A stretch of 64,000 nucleotides of DNA from Rhodococcus opacus B4 (lineage in GTDB: Bacteria > Actinomycetota > Actinomycetes > Mycobacteriales > Mycobacteriaceae), in NCBI RefSeq assembly GCF_000010805.1, contig NC_012521.1:62001-126000 (forward strand), written 5' to 3'. The notes beneath the pieces were generated by a model, which saw only the letters and a list, made by a program, of their open reading frames with translations, was not told the DNA's origin and searched no databases. Below are positions 8,247 to 16,348 of this stretch, in pieces. The position numbers were made by a program, and so were the translations under genes. Numbering within the stretch: the stretch's first letter is position 1; each line of letters opens with the position of its first letter.

Positions 8247-8483
8247 CGACTCCGCGGTGGTCGAGTCATGACGGTTTCCTGCGCTGACGGCCCGGGCAGT
8301 GTCTCCGGCGTCGTCGCCGCCAGCACCCGTCGATGCCCTCGGCGCGAGGTAACACCCCGTCACAGTCTGGGCGCAACTCTGCGCGCAAACATGCCAGCGA
8401 AAATACCGGCAACACGGCGCGTAGTGGGTAGGGTGATGTCCGCGCACGTACACGGGAGGCACACCGAACACGAGTGGGTGGGG

Positions 8484-8828
8484 ATGGCGAAGGTAGGAAA
8501 TTCCGAAGGCGGCGCCCGCCGCCGCCCGACCGGGGCCGGACGAGCAGCCGTAAAGGCGGCGAAGCGCGCGTCCGGTGCGGGAGACGTCGGCGGCCCGGGA
8601 ACGCCGAGTCCGGAGCTGACGGCGAAGCTGGAACCGCGGAAGGGCCCGGCGAAGGTTCCGCTCAATACCCGCGTCCTGGCCTCGACGGAAGCCCGGTTGA
8701 ACTGGCTGGTGAACGATCGCCAATCCACCGTGACCAACGTCGTGGACGTGGCGCTGCAGGAGTTCTTCGACCGCTACCACGTCCCGCCGGCAGATCATGA
8801 CGGCCGGATCACCGAGCAGGAGTCATGA
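8484..8828 (+). CDS. small ribbon-helix-helix-like DNA-binding protein, first gene of the telomere operon
   Basis: A 114-residue protein starting at ATG 8484. The N-terminal ~55 residues are basic and low-complexity (Arg, Ala, Gly, Lys), probably a flexible DNA-contacting arm. The C-terminal part (VPLNTRVLASTEARLNWLV, then VTNVVDVALQEFFDRY) fits a ribbon-helix-helix fold and has the same architecture as the ParA partner at 2143-2514. Its stop overlaps the start of the Tap-like gene by four bases (ATGA), so the two are coupled. It may regulate the operon or bind the replicon end; both roles are inferred from position. The 237 bases before it probably hold the operon promoter. Confidence 0.6.
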   Translation: MAKVGNSEGGARRRPTGAGRAAVKAAKRASGAGDVGGPGTPSPELTAKLEPRKGPAKVPLNTRVLASTEARLNWLVNDRQSTVTNVVDVALQEFFDRYHVPPADHDGRITEQES

Positions 8829-10846
8829 GCAGTCCGTGGGAACAGATCCCCCTGTTCGCACTGCCCGAGACAACCCTGACGACATCTCCCTCCTCCACCG
8901 ATGATGTTCTCCCCGACGATGACTTTCTCCTCACCGATGAGGACGTTGTCTCTGTCGATGCTGATGTCTTCGTCGAAGCCGATCATGCGGATTCTGAGCC
9001 GGCCGCTGCCGCACACCCTGCATCGCCCGAGCGGTCGGATGTGGCCGAAGCCGCCGACCCCGCCGAAGCCCCGTCCCGGCCGACACCCGAGACGGACAGC
9101 GAAGAAGTGGACAACGCTGCGGTCGACGGCGACGAAGTGCACGACGACGCGGCTGAAAGCGACACGGCTGGCAGCGAAGAGGCTGGCAGCGAAGAGGCTG
9201 GCAATGACGCGGCGGATCCGCCGGTGTGGGAGGCGCTGCCAGTGGGTGAGGATGCCGATGGCCATGCGTTGATCGTGACCGCCGCCGGAACCTTCACACC
9301 CTCCGGGCGGGAGTTGACCGGTCCCGTCGATTCGGTGGAGAAGCTGGACAAGCTGATTCGCTGGGCCTCGTTGACACCGTTGGGTGCCCCCGCACAGATC
9401 TGGGTCGTCGGACAGGGCGCGTGCGAGCTGCTCGGGTGGATCATCGACCCGGGCAGCGAAGACGACGTCGACGACATGGAGGCCCTGCGCAACCGCGCCG
9501 CCCAGGAACTGACCGCCGTCCTGCACGCCACCCTCACCCCAATGCTGAACGCGGGCTGGGAGTTGCGCGGCGACCCCGGGCACGTGGTGCACCTGTCCCG
9601 CTCGATCGGGAATTTCACCTCGATGGTCGATGTGGTGATCGAACCGTACGTGTGGACCTATTGGAACAAGGACTTCGGTTGGCGCAACCGGGTCGGCGAC
9701 ATGGGCATCCTCGGCTCACCCACCGCGGGAACGTATCTCCCGGACGATGACCTCCCGGCGGCACGGGAGCTCGGTCGCCGGTTGGCGTGGTGCGCCGCGC
9801 ACCTCGGGGTGCTCCCGGGGCCGACGCCCGCGCGGACCGGCGCGGCCCTCGTCGACAAGATCAAGCGGGAACGCACCCGCAGCGGCAAAGGCATCGTCGT
9901 CACCACACCCGGTTCGGTCCCACCGCTGGACGGCGCGCCGCGGGGAGACCTCGAACCCGCGGTCGGCTGGACCCGCGTCCCCGACGCGCAGGATCTCGAG
10001 GACACGACCCGGTTGGTGTCCATCGATCAACGCGCCGCCTACCTCGCCTCCGCGGGCATGCTCGAATTCGGCTACGGGCAACCCACACACCTCACTGGTG
10101 ACACTGCTGCGGCCGCGGCAGTGGGGGAGAAGGGTGCCCCGTTCGGGCTGTGGCGGATCACCCTGCCGCCCGGGCAGACACTGTCACTTCCGGGAAAGAT
10201 ACCTCTGCCGCACCCGCACATGCACGCCGACCAACCGGTGCAGACCTGGGTGAGCACGGTCAGCCTCGACGGACTGTGCTCACCGGTCGCAGACGGAGGA
10301 ATCGGCGCCGACCTCGACGACCTCGACATCGCCGAGGCCTGGGTCTACCCACAGCAGGGCCGGGCGCTGGACAAGTGGGCCAAAATCCTCCGCGAGGCAC
10401 GGAAGGTCGCGGTGGACACCGACGACGACGCGACGAAGCGGTTCCTCGGCACCTGCTACAAGGGTTACATCGGGCGGATGGTGAACCCGGACATGTGGAC
10501 TGCGAAGCAGATGCAACATCACCACCAACCGCTCTGGCGCGCGTCGATTATCGCGCACTGCCGGTGGCGCGGCCGCCGGGTGGCGATGCGGATCGCCCGC
10601 GAACACAATCGTTGGCCGGTCCGCACCGTCACCGACTCCTGGGTGTACCTCCTCTCCGGCGGTGAGGACATCGCCGACCCGAGCGACGCTTTGGGGAAGA
10701 TGTCGGTCGAGAAGGACGTGGTCCTCACCGACACACTCCTGTCCGCCTTCACTTCGGCCGAGGACGTACACGAGGTGAACCTCGCGATCAAGGCGGCCTT
10801 CGCCGACAACGAGGACACCGACGACGAAGGGGAGGGGGTGCTCTGA
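8825..10846 (+). CDS. tap: Tap-like telomere-associated protein with protein-primed family B DNA polymerase motifs
   Basis: A 673-residue protein. Residues ~20-135 are a highly acidic, probably disordered region. The rest is folded and carries, in order, three segments that align by eye with phage phi29-type protein-primed family B polymerases. Motif A is SIDQRAAYLASAG (Asp401) followed by FGYGQP, like DVNSLYPA...PYGEP. Motif B is KRFLGTCYKGYIGRM (Lys538) followed by NPDM, like KLMLNSLYGKF...NPD. Motif C is TVTDSWVYL (Asp604), like CDTDSIHL. The two metal-binding aspartates are kept; the first Asp of DTD is Val. No proofreading exonuclease domain is evident. In Streptomyces, Tap acts with terminal protein Tpg at linear replicon ends, which fits the adjacent Tpg-like gene. 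The name is by analogy; low overall similarity is likely. Confidence 0.6.
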   Translation: MSSPWEQIPLFALPETTLTTSPSSTDDVLPDDDFLLTDEDVVSVDADVFVEADHADSEPAAAAHPASPERSDVAEAADPAEAPSRPTPETDSEEVDNAAVDGDEVHDDAAESDTAGSEEAGSEEAGNDAADPPVWEALPVGEDADGHALIVTAAGTFTPSGRELTGPVDSVEKLDKLIRWASLTPLGAPAQIWVVGQGACELLGWIIDPGSEDDVDDMEALRNRAAQELTAVLHATLTPMLNAGWELRGDPGHVVHLSRSIGNFTSMVDVVIEPYVWTYWNKDFGWRNRVGDMGILGSPTAGTYLPDDDLPAARELGRRLAWCAAHLGVLPGPTPARTGAALVDKIKRERTRSGKGIVVTTPGSVPPLDGAPRGDLEPAVGWTRVPDAQDLEDTTRLVSIDQRAAYLASAGMLEFGYGQPTHLTGDTAAAAAVGEKGAPFGLWRITLPPGQTLSLPGKIPLPHPHMHADQPVQTWVSTVSLDGLCSPVADGGIGADLDDLDIAEAWVYPQQGRALDKWAKILREARKVAVDTDDDATKRFLGTCYKGYIGRMVNPDMWTAKQMQHHHQPLWRASIIAHCRWRGRRVAMRIAREHNRWPVRTVTDSWVYLLSGGEDIADPSDALGKMSVEKDVVLTDTLLSAFTSAEDVHEVNLAIKAAFADNEDTDDEGEGVL

Positions 10847-11643
10847 TGGCCCTACATCTCCCGAAGCCCCGCACCAAAAAGCCCGCGCAGGAGGCGGTCG
10901 GCCTCGACGGCCTCAAGGTCTCCGTCGCCAACGCCGCGACCAGCGGCGTCGAAAAATCCAAGCAAGTCAAAAGCGGGGGCCTGGCCGGACTGACCAGCAA
11001 GGTCTCCGTCAAACAACTGCGCAAGGAACTCGGCAACGAGGGCTTACGGCAGGCCGCGATCGATGCCGGCCGCACACCCCCATCCGCGCGCACGTTGCGC
11101 CGGTGGGCGCAACAGGGCCGCATCCCGCACGCCGACGTCGTCGAGCGTGCCCAGCGGCGTGCGGCGATCGAACGCCTCGGCGGCGTCGATGCCGTGGCCG
11201 CCAAGATCGGGCGGTCCCGCTCCGCCGTCTCCCGGTACAGGTCCGGTGAAACGAACGAGCTGCGCGCCGACGCCAGCAAGAAACTCCGCAACGTCAAGGC
11301 CGAGGACATCATGAAACGCGCCGGCGTACTGCGCCCCGACGGAACACCCAAAAAGGCGGTCATCCGCGTCAAGGGCGGCGTCATGGTCCGTAACGGCGCC
11401 GACGAGGGCTACGACTACCGGGTCCGGACACTGGATTTCGCGAACTCGGACACCCCGTTCACCAGTGAGGAGTCCCGCGAACTGGCCGCCGCGCTGGCCA
11501 ACGATGATCACGCCCGGGTCGTGGCCTTGCTGGAGCGGCACGCCACACTCGACTACCCGGAGAACAAGGGTTTCGACAAGTACAGCGACCAGTTCGGATT
11601 CCACTTCGACCACATCGACTCCGTCCACATCGACTGGATCTAA
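10846..11643 (+). CDS. tpg: Tpg-like terminal protein of a linear replicon
   Basis: A 265-residue protein whose ATG shares one base with the upstream stop (TGATG). The first ~55 residues are basic. Two helix-turn-helix-like segments follow: SARTLRRWAQQGRIPHADVV at about 83-102, and VDAVAAKIGRSRSAVSRYRSG at about 115-135. The C-terminal half ends in alternating aromatic and acidic strands (FHFDHIDSVHIDWI), like the acidic, hydrophobic end of Streptomyces Tpg proteins. Tpg is covalently attached to 5' telomere ends and primes end-filling. Here the pairing with a polymerase-like Tap supports the assignment more than sequence identity does. The nucleotide-accepting Ser/Thr/Tyr cannot be pointed out. 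Confidence 0.55.
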   Translation: MALHLPKPRTKKPAQEAVGLDGLKVSVANAATSGVEKSKQVKSGGLAGLTSKVSVKQLRKELGNEGLRQAAIDAGRTPPSARTLRRWAQQGRIPHADVVERAQRRAAIERLGGVDAVAAKIGRSRSAVSRYRSGETNELRADASKKLRNVKAEDIMKRAGVLRPDGTPKKAVIRVKGGVMVRNGADEGYDYRVRTLDFANSDTPFTSEESRELAAALANDDHARVVALLERHATLDYPENKGFDKYSDQFGFHFDHIDSVHIDWI

Positions 11644-11651
11644 AAACGCCT

Positions 11652-11698
11652 GGGGACCACCCCCCACCGGCCCGCCGCGGCACGGGTCGGGTGGCCCC
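11652..11698 (+). terminator. imperfect GC-rich hairpin after the Tpg-like gene
   Basis: GGGGACCACCC at 11652-11662 can pair, with mismatches, with GGGTGGCCCC at 11689-11698, nine bases after the stop. No long T-run follows. It is a plausible intrinsic terminator for the tap-tpg operon. Confidence 0.35.
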
Positions 11699-11852
11699 TT
11701 GTTCCATCGCCTGTGAAAACACCCGACTCCGGCCCATTCTCACCGGTCAGCACCCGAAAAGGGAGCGGGGGCACCCCGACACCCCGTTGAGGGGAAACAC
11801 CGAAATGGGTGAAGGTAGGCAGCAGTGTCCCTTCCGGCAATTCGAGGTGCCC

Positions 11853-13853
11853 ATGCCCGCCAGACGTTCGAGAACCCGTCGCACGGTCGCCCTGATCGCC
11901 ACTGCGACCGTCGTCGTCGGCGTCGCTCTTACCGCACCCGCGATCGCCAACGCCGCCCCGGTGGGCTGTGTGTCGACATTCAACCTGCTCATCCCCGGCA
12001 CATGGGAGACCAACGAGCACGCCGACCCGAACCAGCCCGTAGGCATGCTCGCCCCGGTCGCGGAGGCAATCAGGGCACAGAACGGTGCCCGCGCACAGAT
12101 TTACACGCTGCCGTACATGGCGTCCGCGTTCGACAACGGCCACACCTACGCCGACAGCAAACTCGACGCGGTCAGCAAGGCCACCGCCGTGTTGAAGTCC
12201 TACGCCGACAAATGCCGGGGCGCGAAGATCACGATCACCGGATACTCCCAGGGTGCAGACGCTGCAGGCGATCTCGCGTCGGCGATCGGAAACGATCAAG
12301 GGCCGGTCGATGCGGACCAGGTCCTCGGTGTGGCGCTGATCGCCGACCCGGGTGCCGGCACGAAGGGCGCCGCACCGGTCGGACCGACGACCTCCGGGGA
12401 GGGGATCGCCGGTCCCCGGTCGCAGGGCATGGGCACGCTGTCGGGGCGGGTCGCCTCGATCTGCGATCCGAAAGACCTGTACTGCTCGATCCGCAAGGGC
12501 GCCAACCCGTTCCTCGGATCGCTCGGATCGATCCTGTCGAAGACCCCCGGCAACACCAGCACCGGTGCCGGCGCGGATGGTGGTACCGCGGCGGTCGCCC
12601 ACGCGCTGACCTCGGATTTCACCGACGCCGACCTGCCCGGTCTCGGATCGAATGTCGACGCGCTCGGACAGCAACTGTCCGGCAACGGTACCGGCGGCTC
12701 GATCGATGTGAACCAGATCGCCGACTCCGCAACCTCGCTGAGTAAGACGCTCAGCCCACTGGTCGACCTGCTGCAGTCCGGGGCCGCGAACACCGCCGCC
12801 ACCAGCAAGTTGGCCGCAGCCCCGGTGGGTACACCGGAAAACGCGGCCGCACAGGTCCTCACCACAGCCAGCCATGCGGACCTGGGCGGTGCACTCGACT
12901 CGGTGGCCACGATCGCGAACACCGCAGCCAAACTCGCCAATAACGGCGCCACCACCCTGCCCGCCACCGCACCCGAAATCTCTCAACTCGCGGGCACCGC
13001 CGCATCACTCGGTAGCCAAATCGCACCCGTCGCCGCCACCCCGGCAGATGCCCTCTCCTCCGCGTCGAGCGTGCTGTCGGTCCTCAAACCGAAAGTCGTC
13101 GTCGACCAGGCCCTGAACGTCGTCACCGGCGTCACTGCCCTCGATATTCCGAAGATCCTGAACAACCTGATCGTGCTCCCGCAAAGAATTGCCGCCGGCG
13201 ATGTCCGCGCCGCCCGCGATACCGCCCGAGAGCTGAACGTGCAGTTCGAGCCCATAGTGAAGATGGCCGCCGGTGTCGACTTGAAGTGGGTCTCCCAGAT
13301 CCTCGCGATCATCCCGGACCCGTCCGGATACACCCAGATCGCAGCGTTGGTCACCAGCATCCTCGGCAACGTCGACGTGATCAAGCTGGCCACCATCGCC
13401 GGTCAAGCCCAGGAAATTGCGTGGGCCGCCGCGGACAAGCTCTTTCCCCCGCCCGGGGTATTACCCGACCCGGTCGGTGCCGCGGCACAGACCACGGCGT
13501 TGATCCCACTCGGCCTCGACCTCGCCTCGGTGGCCGCGAACATGCTCACCGGCAAAGCCAGCAAGACCGACCCCGCGCTGCTCGGCAAACAGACCAATCC
13601 CGTGGGCAACGCGATCACCACGCAGGCGCAGACCCTCGACCTCGCAGGACTCGCCGGGTCGGTGTCGACGATGACGCAGTCGCAGGGGGCCGAGGATCTC
13701 GCCGCGGTAGTCGGCGAGGGCCTGAACGCGGCCAGCTTCTTCGCCTCCGGTGCACACCAGAGCTACCAGAACCTCGTCGTCGACAACGCCGGCCGCAACG
13801 CCATCCAGTGGGTCTCGGATTGGCTGAACCTGCAGATCACCCGCGCCGCCTGA
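11853..13853 (+). CDS. secreted cutinase-like serine hydrolase with a ~420-residue insertion
   Basis: A 666-residue protein from ATG 11853. It has a Sec signal peptide (basic start, hydrophobic core TVALIATATVVVGVALTA, cleavage near IANAA-AP). The cutinase nucleophile elbow GYSQG has Ser132, and the cysteine-flanked acid motif is CDPKDLYC (204-211, Asp208). The expected catalytic His motif (HxxY) appears only at His635, in AHQSYQNLVV near the C-terminus, as in cutinases. Between Asp and His lies a long Ala/Thr/Leu-rich helical segment, about residues 215-630. Cutinases act on short- to medium-chain esters and polyesters outside the cell. Ordinary actinobacterial cutinases are about 200-300 residues, so this is an unusual form. 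Cutinase-like genes near terminal-protein genes would suit a plasmid-end region. Confidence 0.75.
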   Translation: MPARRSRTRRTVALIATATVVVGVALTAPAIANAAPVGCVSTFNLLIPGTWETNEHADPNQPVGMLAPVAEAIRAQNGARAQIYTLPYMASAFDNGHTYADSKLDAVSKATAVLKSYADKCRGAKITITGYSQGADAAGDLASAIGNDQGPVDADQVLGVALIADPGAGTKGAAPVGPTTSGEGIAGPRSQGMGTLSGRVASICDPKDLYCSIRKGANPFLGSLGSILSKTPGNTSTGAGADGGTAAVAHALTSDFTDADLPGLGSNVDALGQQLSGNGTGGSIDVNQIADSATSLSKTLSPLVDLLQSGAANTAATSKLAAAPVGTPENAAAQVLTTASHADLGGALDSVATIANTAAKLANNGATTLPATAPEISQLAGTAASLGSQIAPVAATPADALSSASSVLSVLKPKVVVDQALNVVTGVTALDIPKILNNLIVLPQRIAAGDVRAARDTARELNVQFEPIVKMAAGVDLKWVSQILAIIPDPSGYTQIAALVTSILGNVDVIKLATIAGQAQEIAWAAADKLFPPPGVLPDPVGAAAQTTALIPLGLDLASVAANMLTGKASKTDPALLGKQTNPVGNAITTQAQTLDLAGLAGSVSTMTQSQGAEDLAAVVGEGLNAASFFASGAHQSYQNLVVDNAGRNAIQWVSDWLNLQITRAA

Positions 13854-14080
13854 CGAACCGACATCGTCCCGGTAGGACCACCACTGCGTGCTTCATCTCG
13901 CGGCCGACTTCATTTGAACTTCACCTCGACCACGGAACCGAGAACCTGGCAGATAGAGCGGATGCTGTGTCGAAATCCGACCTGGCCCGGACGAAGAAAC
14001 GCCGCAGTTCAGGTCACCGCCCCGGCGTTGACGTTCGGTCCGAGAACCTATATCTCCCAGTCGAATAGGAGCACCGGAAA

Positions 14081-14374
14081 GTGGCCCGTCGAACACACCG
14101 CCCGACATCGTGCTGGGTGAGTTGCCCGCACTGCGGCGGCAAACGCACCTACTTCACCCGCAGGACCGCGCGTGCGGCCCGCACCCACCACGAAAAACGC
14201 CACGGCCTGGCGATCTACCCCTGCCCCCACCGACACCAGGACGGCGACGCCGGGATGTTTCACGTCGGGCACCGGCCAGAGGGGTTGGGTCGCGGCCACA
14301 TCGACCGGGACACGCTCGCCGATAATCAGCGGGCAGCGCTCCAAGGCAGGGCTGCGGGCGGGGGTGCGCGGTGA
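14081..14374 (+). CDS. small zinc-ribbon-like protein
   Basis: A 97-residue protein starting at GTG 14081 after AGGAGCACCGG. It has CPHCGG near residue 15, then a histidine-rich helix (TARAARTHHEKRHG) and CPHRHQDGDAG with further His residues (FHVGHRP). The Cys and His spacing suggests one or two small zinc-binding knuckles, possibly for nucleic acid binding. I do not recognise a named family. Its stop overlaps the next gene by four bases (GTGA), so the two form a unit. Confidence 0.55.
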   Translation: MARRTHRPTSCWVSCPHCGGKRTYFTRRTARAARTHHEKRHGLAIYPCPHRHQDGDAGMFHVGHRPEGLGRGHIDRDTLADNQRAALQGRAAGGGAR

Positions 14375-14715
14375 CACTGATGAACGCCACGGGATCCCCC
14401 ACACCTCCGATCTCACTCGATGTTGGTGGGCGGATCCGGTTCGGTCTCGAACCACGCCGCCCCTACACCGTCCGCGCACTCTCGGAGCACTTCGTCGTCT
14501 GCACCCGCCCACGCGACTTCGCCACCACCGGTGAGTTCGTCTACACGGTCATCGACTGGCGGAACGGAATCCGCGGCCCGGTCAACGGGCAAAGCGCGGA
14601 CGTGAGCACCGATGAGCGGTGCCGCGACCTCCTCGACGACCTCGAAGCCGGCCGGTGGGAGATCAGCCACCGCAACCGCGTCCAGCTCGACATCATCGAA
14701 AGTGACCAGTCATGA
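14371..14715 (+). CDS. hypothetical protein of the zinc-ribbon gene pair
   Basis: A 114-residue protein starting at GTG 14371, overlapping the upstream stop. It is soluble and rich in short strands (VGGRIRFGLEPRRPYTVRAL, HFVVCTRPRDF, FVYTVIDWRNGIRGPVNG) with an acidic C-terminal helix (DERCRDLLDDLEAG). I recognise no family. At its stop another ATG (14712) opens a 24-codon frame that ends at 14784, next to the PLD remnant. It may be what is left of a third gene of the operon. Confidence 0.5.
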   Translation: MTLMNATGSPTPPISLDVGGRIRFGLEPRRPYTVRALSEHFVVCTRPRDFATTGEFVYTVIDWRNGIRGPVNGQSADVSTDERCRDLLDDLEAGRWEISHRNRVQLDIIESDQS

Positions 14716-14813
14716 GACCAACCAGCCGAAAGAGCCTATTGCGCTGCGCTACCGCAGACGCAGTGGTCGTTCCACCAGCGTGGTGAAGGGCACTGTGACG
14801 CGTACTTCGATGG

Positions 14814-15040
14814 TTACAGGTCCAGCAGCGCCAGCAGGGCGGTCCGGAGGCGGCGGGGGAGGTGGCAGCACCGGGGATAGCGGCCTTGGAGGCGTTGACG
14901 ACCAGAACGTCCCCGGATCGCAGCGGAAGCAGGTCTGGTGCGGCCTGGCCGAGGTAGCCGGTCGCCGCATAGCGGACGCCGCGGGTACGGATCGCGCGGG
15001 TGATGTGCGACCACGGACTCGGCGTGGAAGGTGGTCCCAT
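14814..15040 (-). pseudogene. internally deleted copy of the PLD-like gene
   Basis: The minus strand from ATG 15040 repeats the N-terminus of the gene at 6508-7452 (SHITRAIRTRGVRYAATGYL, then DVLVVNASKAA). It then jumps, near 14850, to the sequence of that gene's last codons (LRTALLALLDL against LRSALLGLWDL), read in another frame. About 200 codons, including the HxK motif, are gone. The retained DNA closely matches the intact copy, so the duplication is probably recent relative to the deletion. Confidence 0.7.
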
Positions 15041-15055
15041 ACCGACAGACGGCAA

Positions 15056-15900
15056 CCCGTCTCGTCCACTGCCTCATTAAGCGCCACAGGAGGCGCTGAA
15101 CCTGGCCGCCGACCCTCCAGCACGGCTCACTCGAGTTCGACGGCGCAGGAGCCGGTCGGACGAGGACCCCACGGTGTCGGCCGGCAACACTGCAACCAGC
15201 CCTGTGGGTGCCGACGCGTCGACGAAGTCCGACAGCATCGTCACCGAGGCTCGCCACAAACCGACACTCTGCAGAGCAAAAATGCGGTGACGTGGGGATC
15301 CGGGCCCGTCGCTGCGATAACTGAAATTATCGTCGCCGAGTACGCACAAACCATGAGTGACACGATGTTGCGGCCTGAAATGGTCTCTTACAGGCCGATG
15401 ATGTGTAGGTTCTCACCGCCGGTGCCAGTTTTCTCGATTTCGTTTCAGTAGGACGCGAACTTTGCGCGTTACCCCAGTTCAGCGACCTGGACGTCATCGA
15501 AATGTCCGAGATTCTGACAACTTAGTGAGAATCCCTCGGCGACAACACTTTGCAAAAAGGACGCAGGTCAGCACGGCGTGCGACCGACAAGACCGACGAG
15601 ACCTACACGATGTAAGTTCCACGTCCTTTGCCGTTTGACTTGAGGGCGTTGCACGCTCACCGGAAGGCAGCCTCGACGTTCCTGCCATCGAGTTGAGGAG
15701 ATTGAGCCTCTACCTGGCGTTTCGCAACAATCACTCACTGATCGGCGTCGACGACAGGCCTCAACTTGAATTAGGAATGCAGCAGAAATATCACCTGCGG
15801 CCGGTCGCCCATTGTGGAGGGCATCCAGATCGCGGCCCGTTTGTGTCTCAGATCAGAATGGCAGCGGGGCGGTTTCACTGGGCGCCCATGGGTGAACGAC
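15056..15900. other. no gene recognised
   Basis: Frames across this stretch lack ribosome-binding sites and look like shadows. I see no RNA gene. The motif site at 15925 and the long leader of the transporter follow. Confidence 0.4.
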
Positions 15901-15924
15901 AAGGTACACCCGGTCACGTGGTTT

Positions 15925-15941
15925 TTGGACTTGCGCACAAT
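15925..15941 (+). promoter_or_regulatory. shared 17-bp motif, copy 1 (upstream of the transporter)
   Basis: TTGGACTTGCGCACAAT matches the consensus TTGGAY-N4-GCACAAA at all fixed positions but the last. It lies about 410 bases upstream of the transporter start, in the same orientation. Six related copies precede catabolic operons further right. Confidence 0.5.
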
Positions 15942-16348
15942 GGGTGCATCCCAAGAAAAGCCGTCTCCTCGGCGTTGATGAGACGATCGTCACATGCGAG
16001 CTTCGGGCCCACCGCAAAGACCGCGCGTTCTCAGTGCCATCCAAATCCAGCCGACACCCACCAGCTGTCCGAGTACATTCGAATACGACGTGTGAAGAGC
16101 GTACGGAACTTTCGGGACCACACACCACCGCTGCGCCGGGTGGATGTTTCATTGACCACCCAGGGCAACAGCGAAACAAATGCCGGCCGCATCGCGTCTC
16201 AGAATCCCACCTGTCAGACATGGCTCATGAACCTGCCACTCTCCTTCACAGGAAACGTGGAAAAGAGCCGAACAGGAAGTATCTCCATCAACATCCATGG
16301 GCTCGTATCGGGCTCGAGTCCCACGCCCCTACTCCAGAGAGAAGCCAG

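Noticed and set aside
15944-16348. N-terminal extension of the transporter frame
   Set aside because: The 135 extra residues are polar and unlike any MHS protein, whereas ATG 16349 has a ribosome-binding site and gives the family N-terminus.
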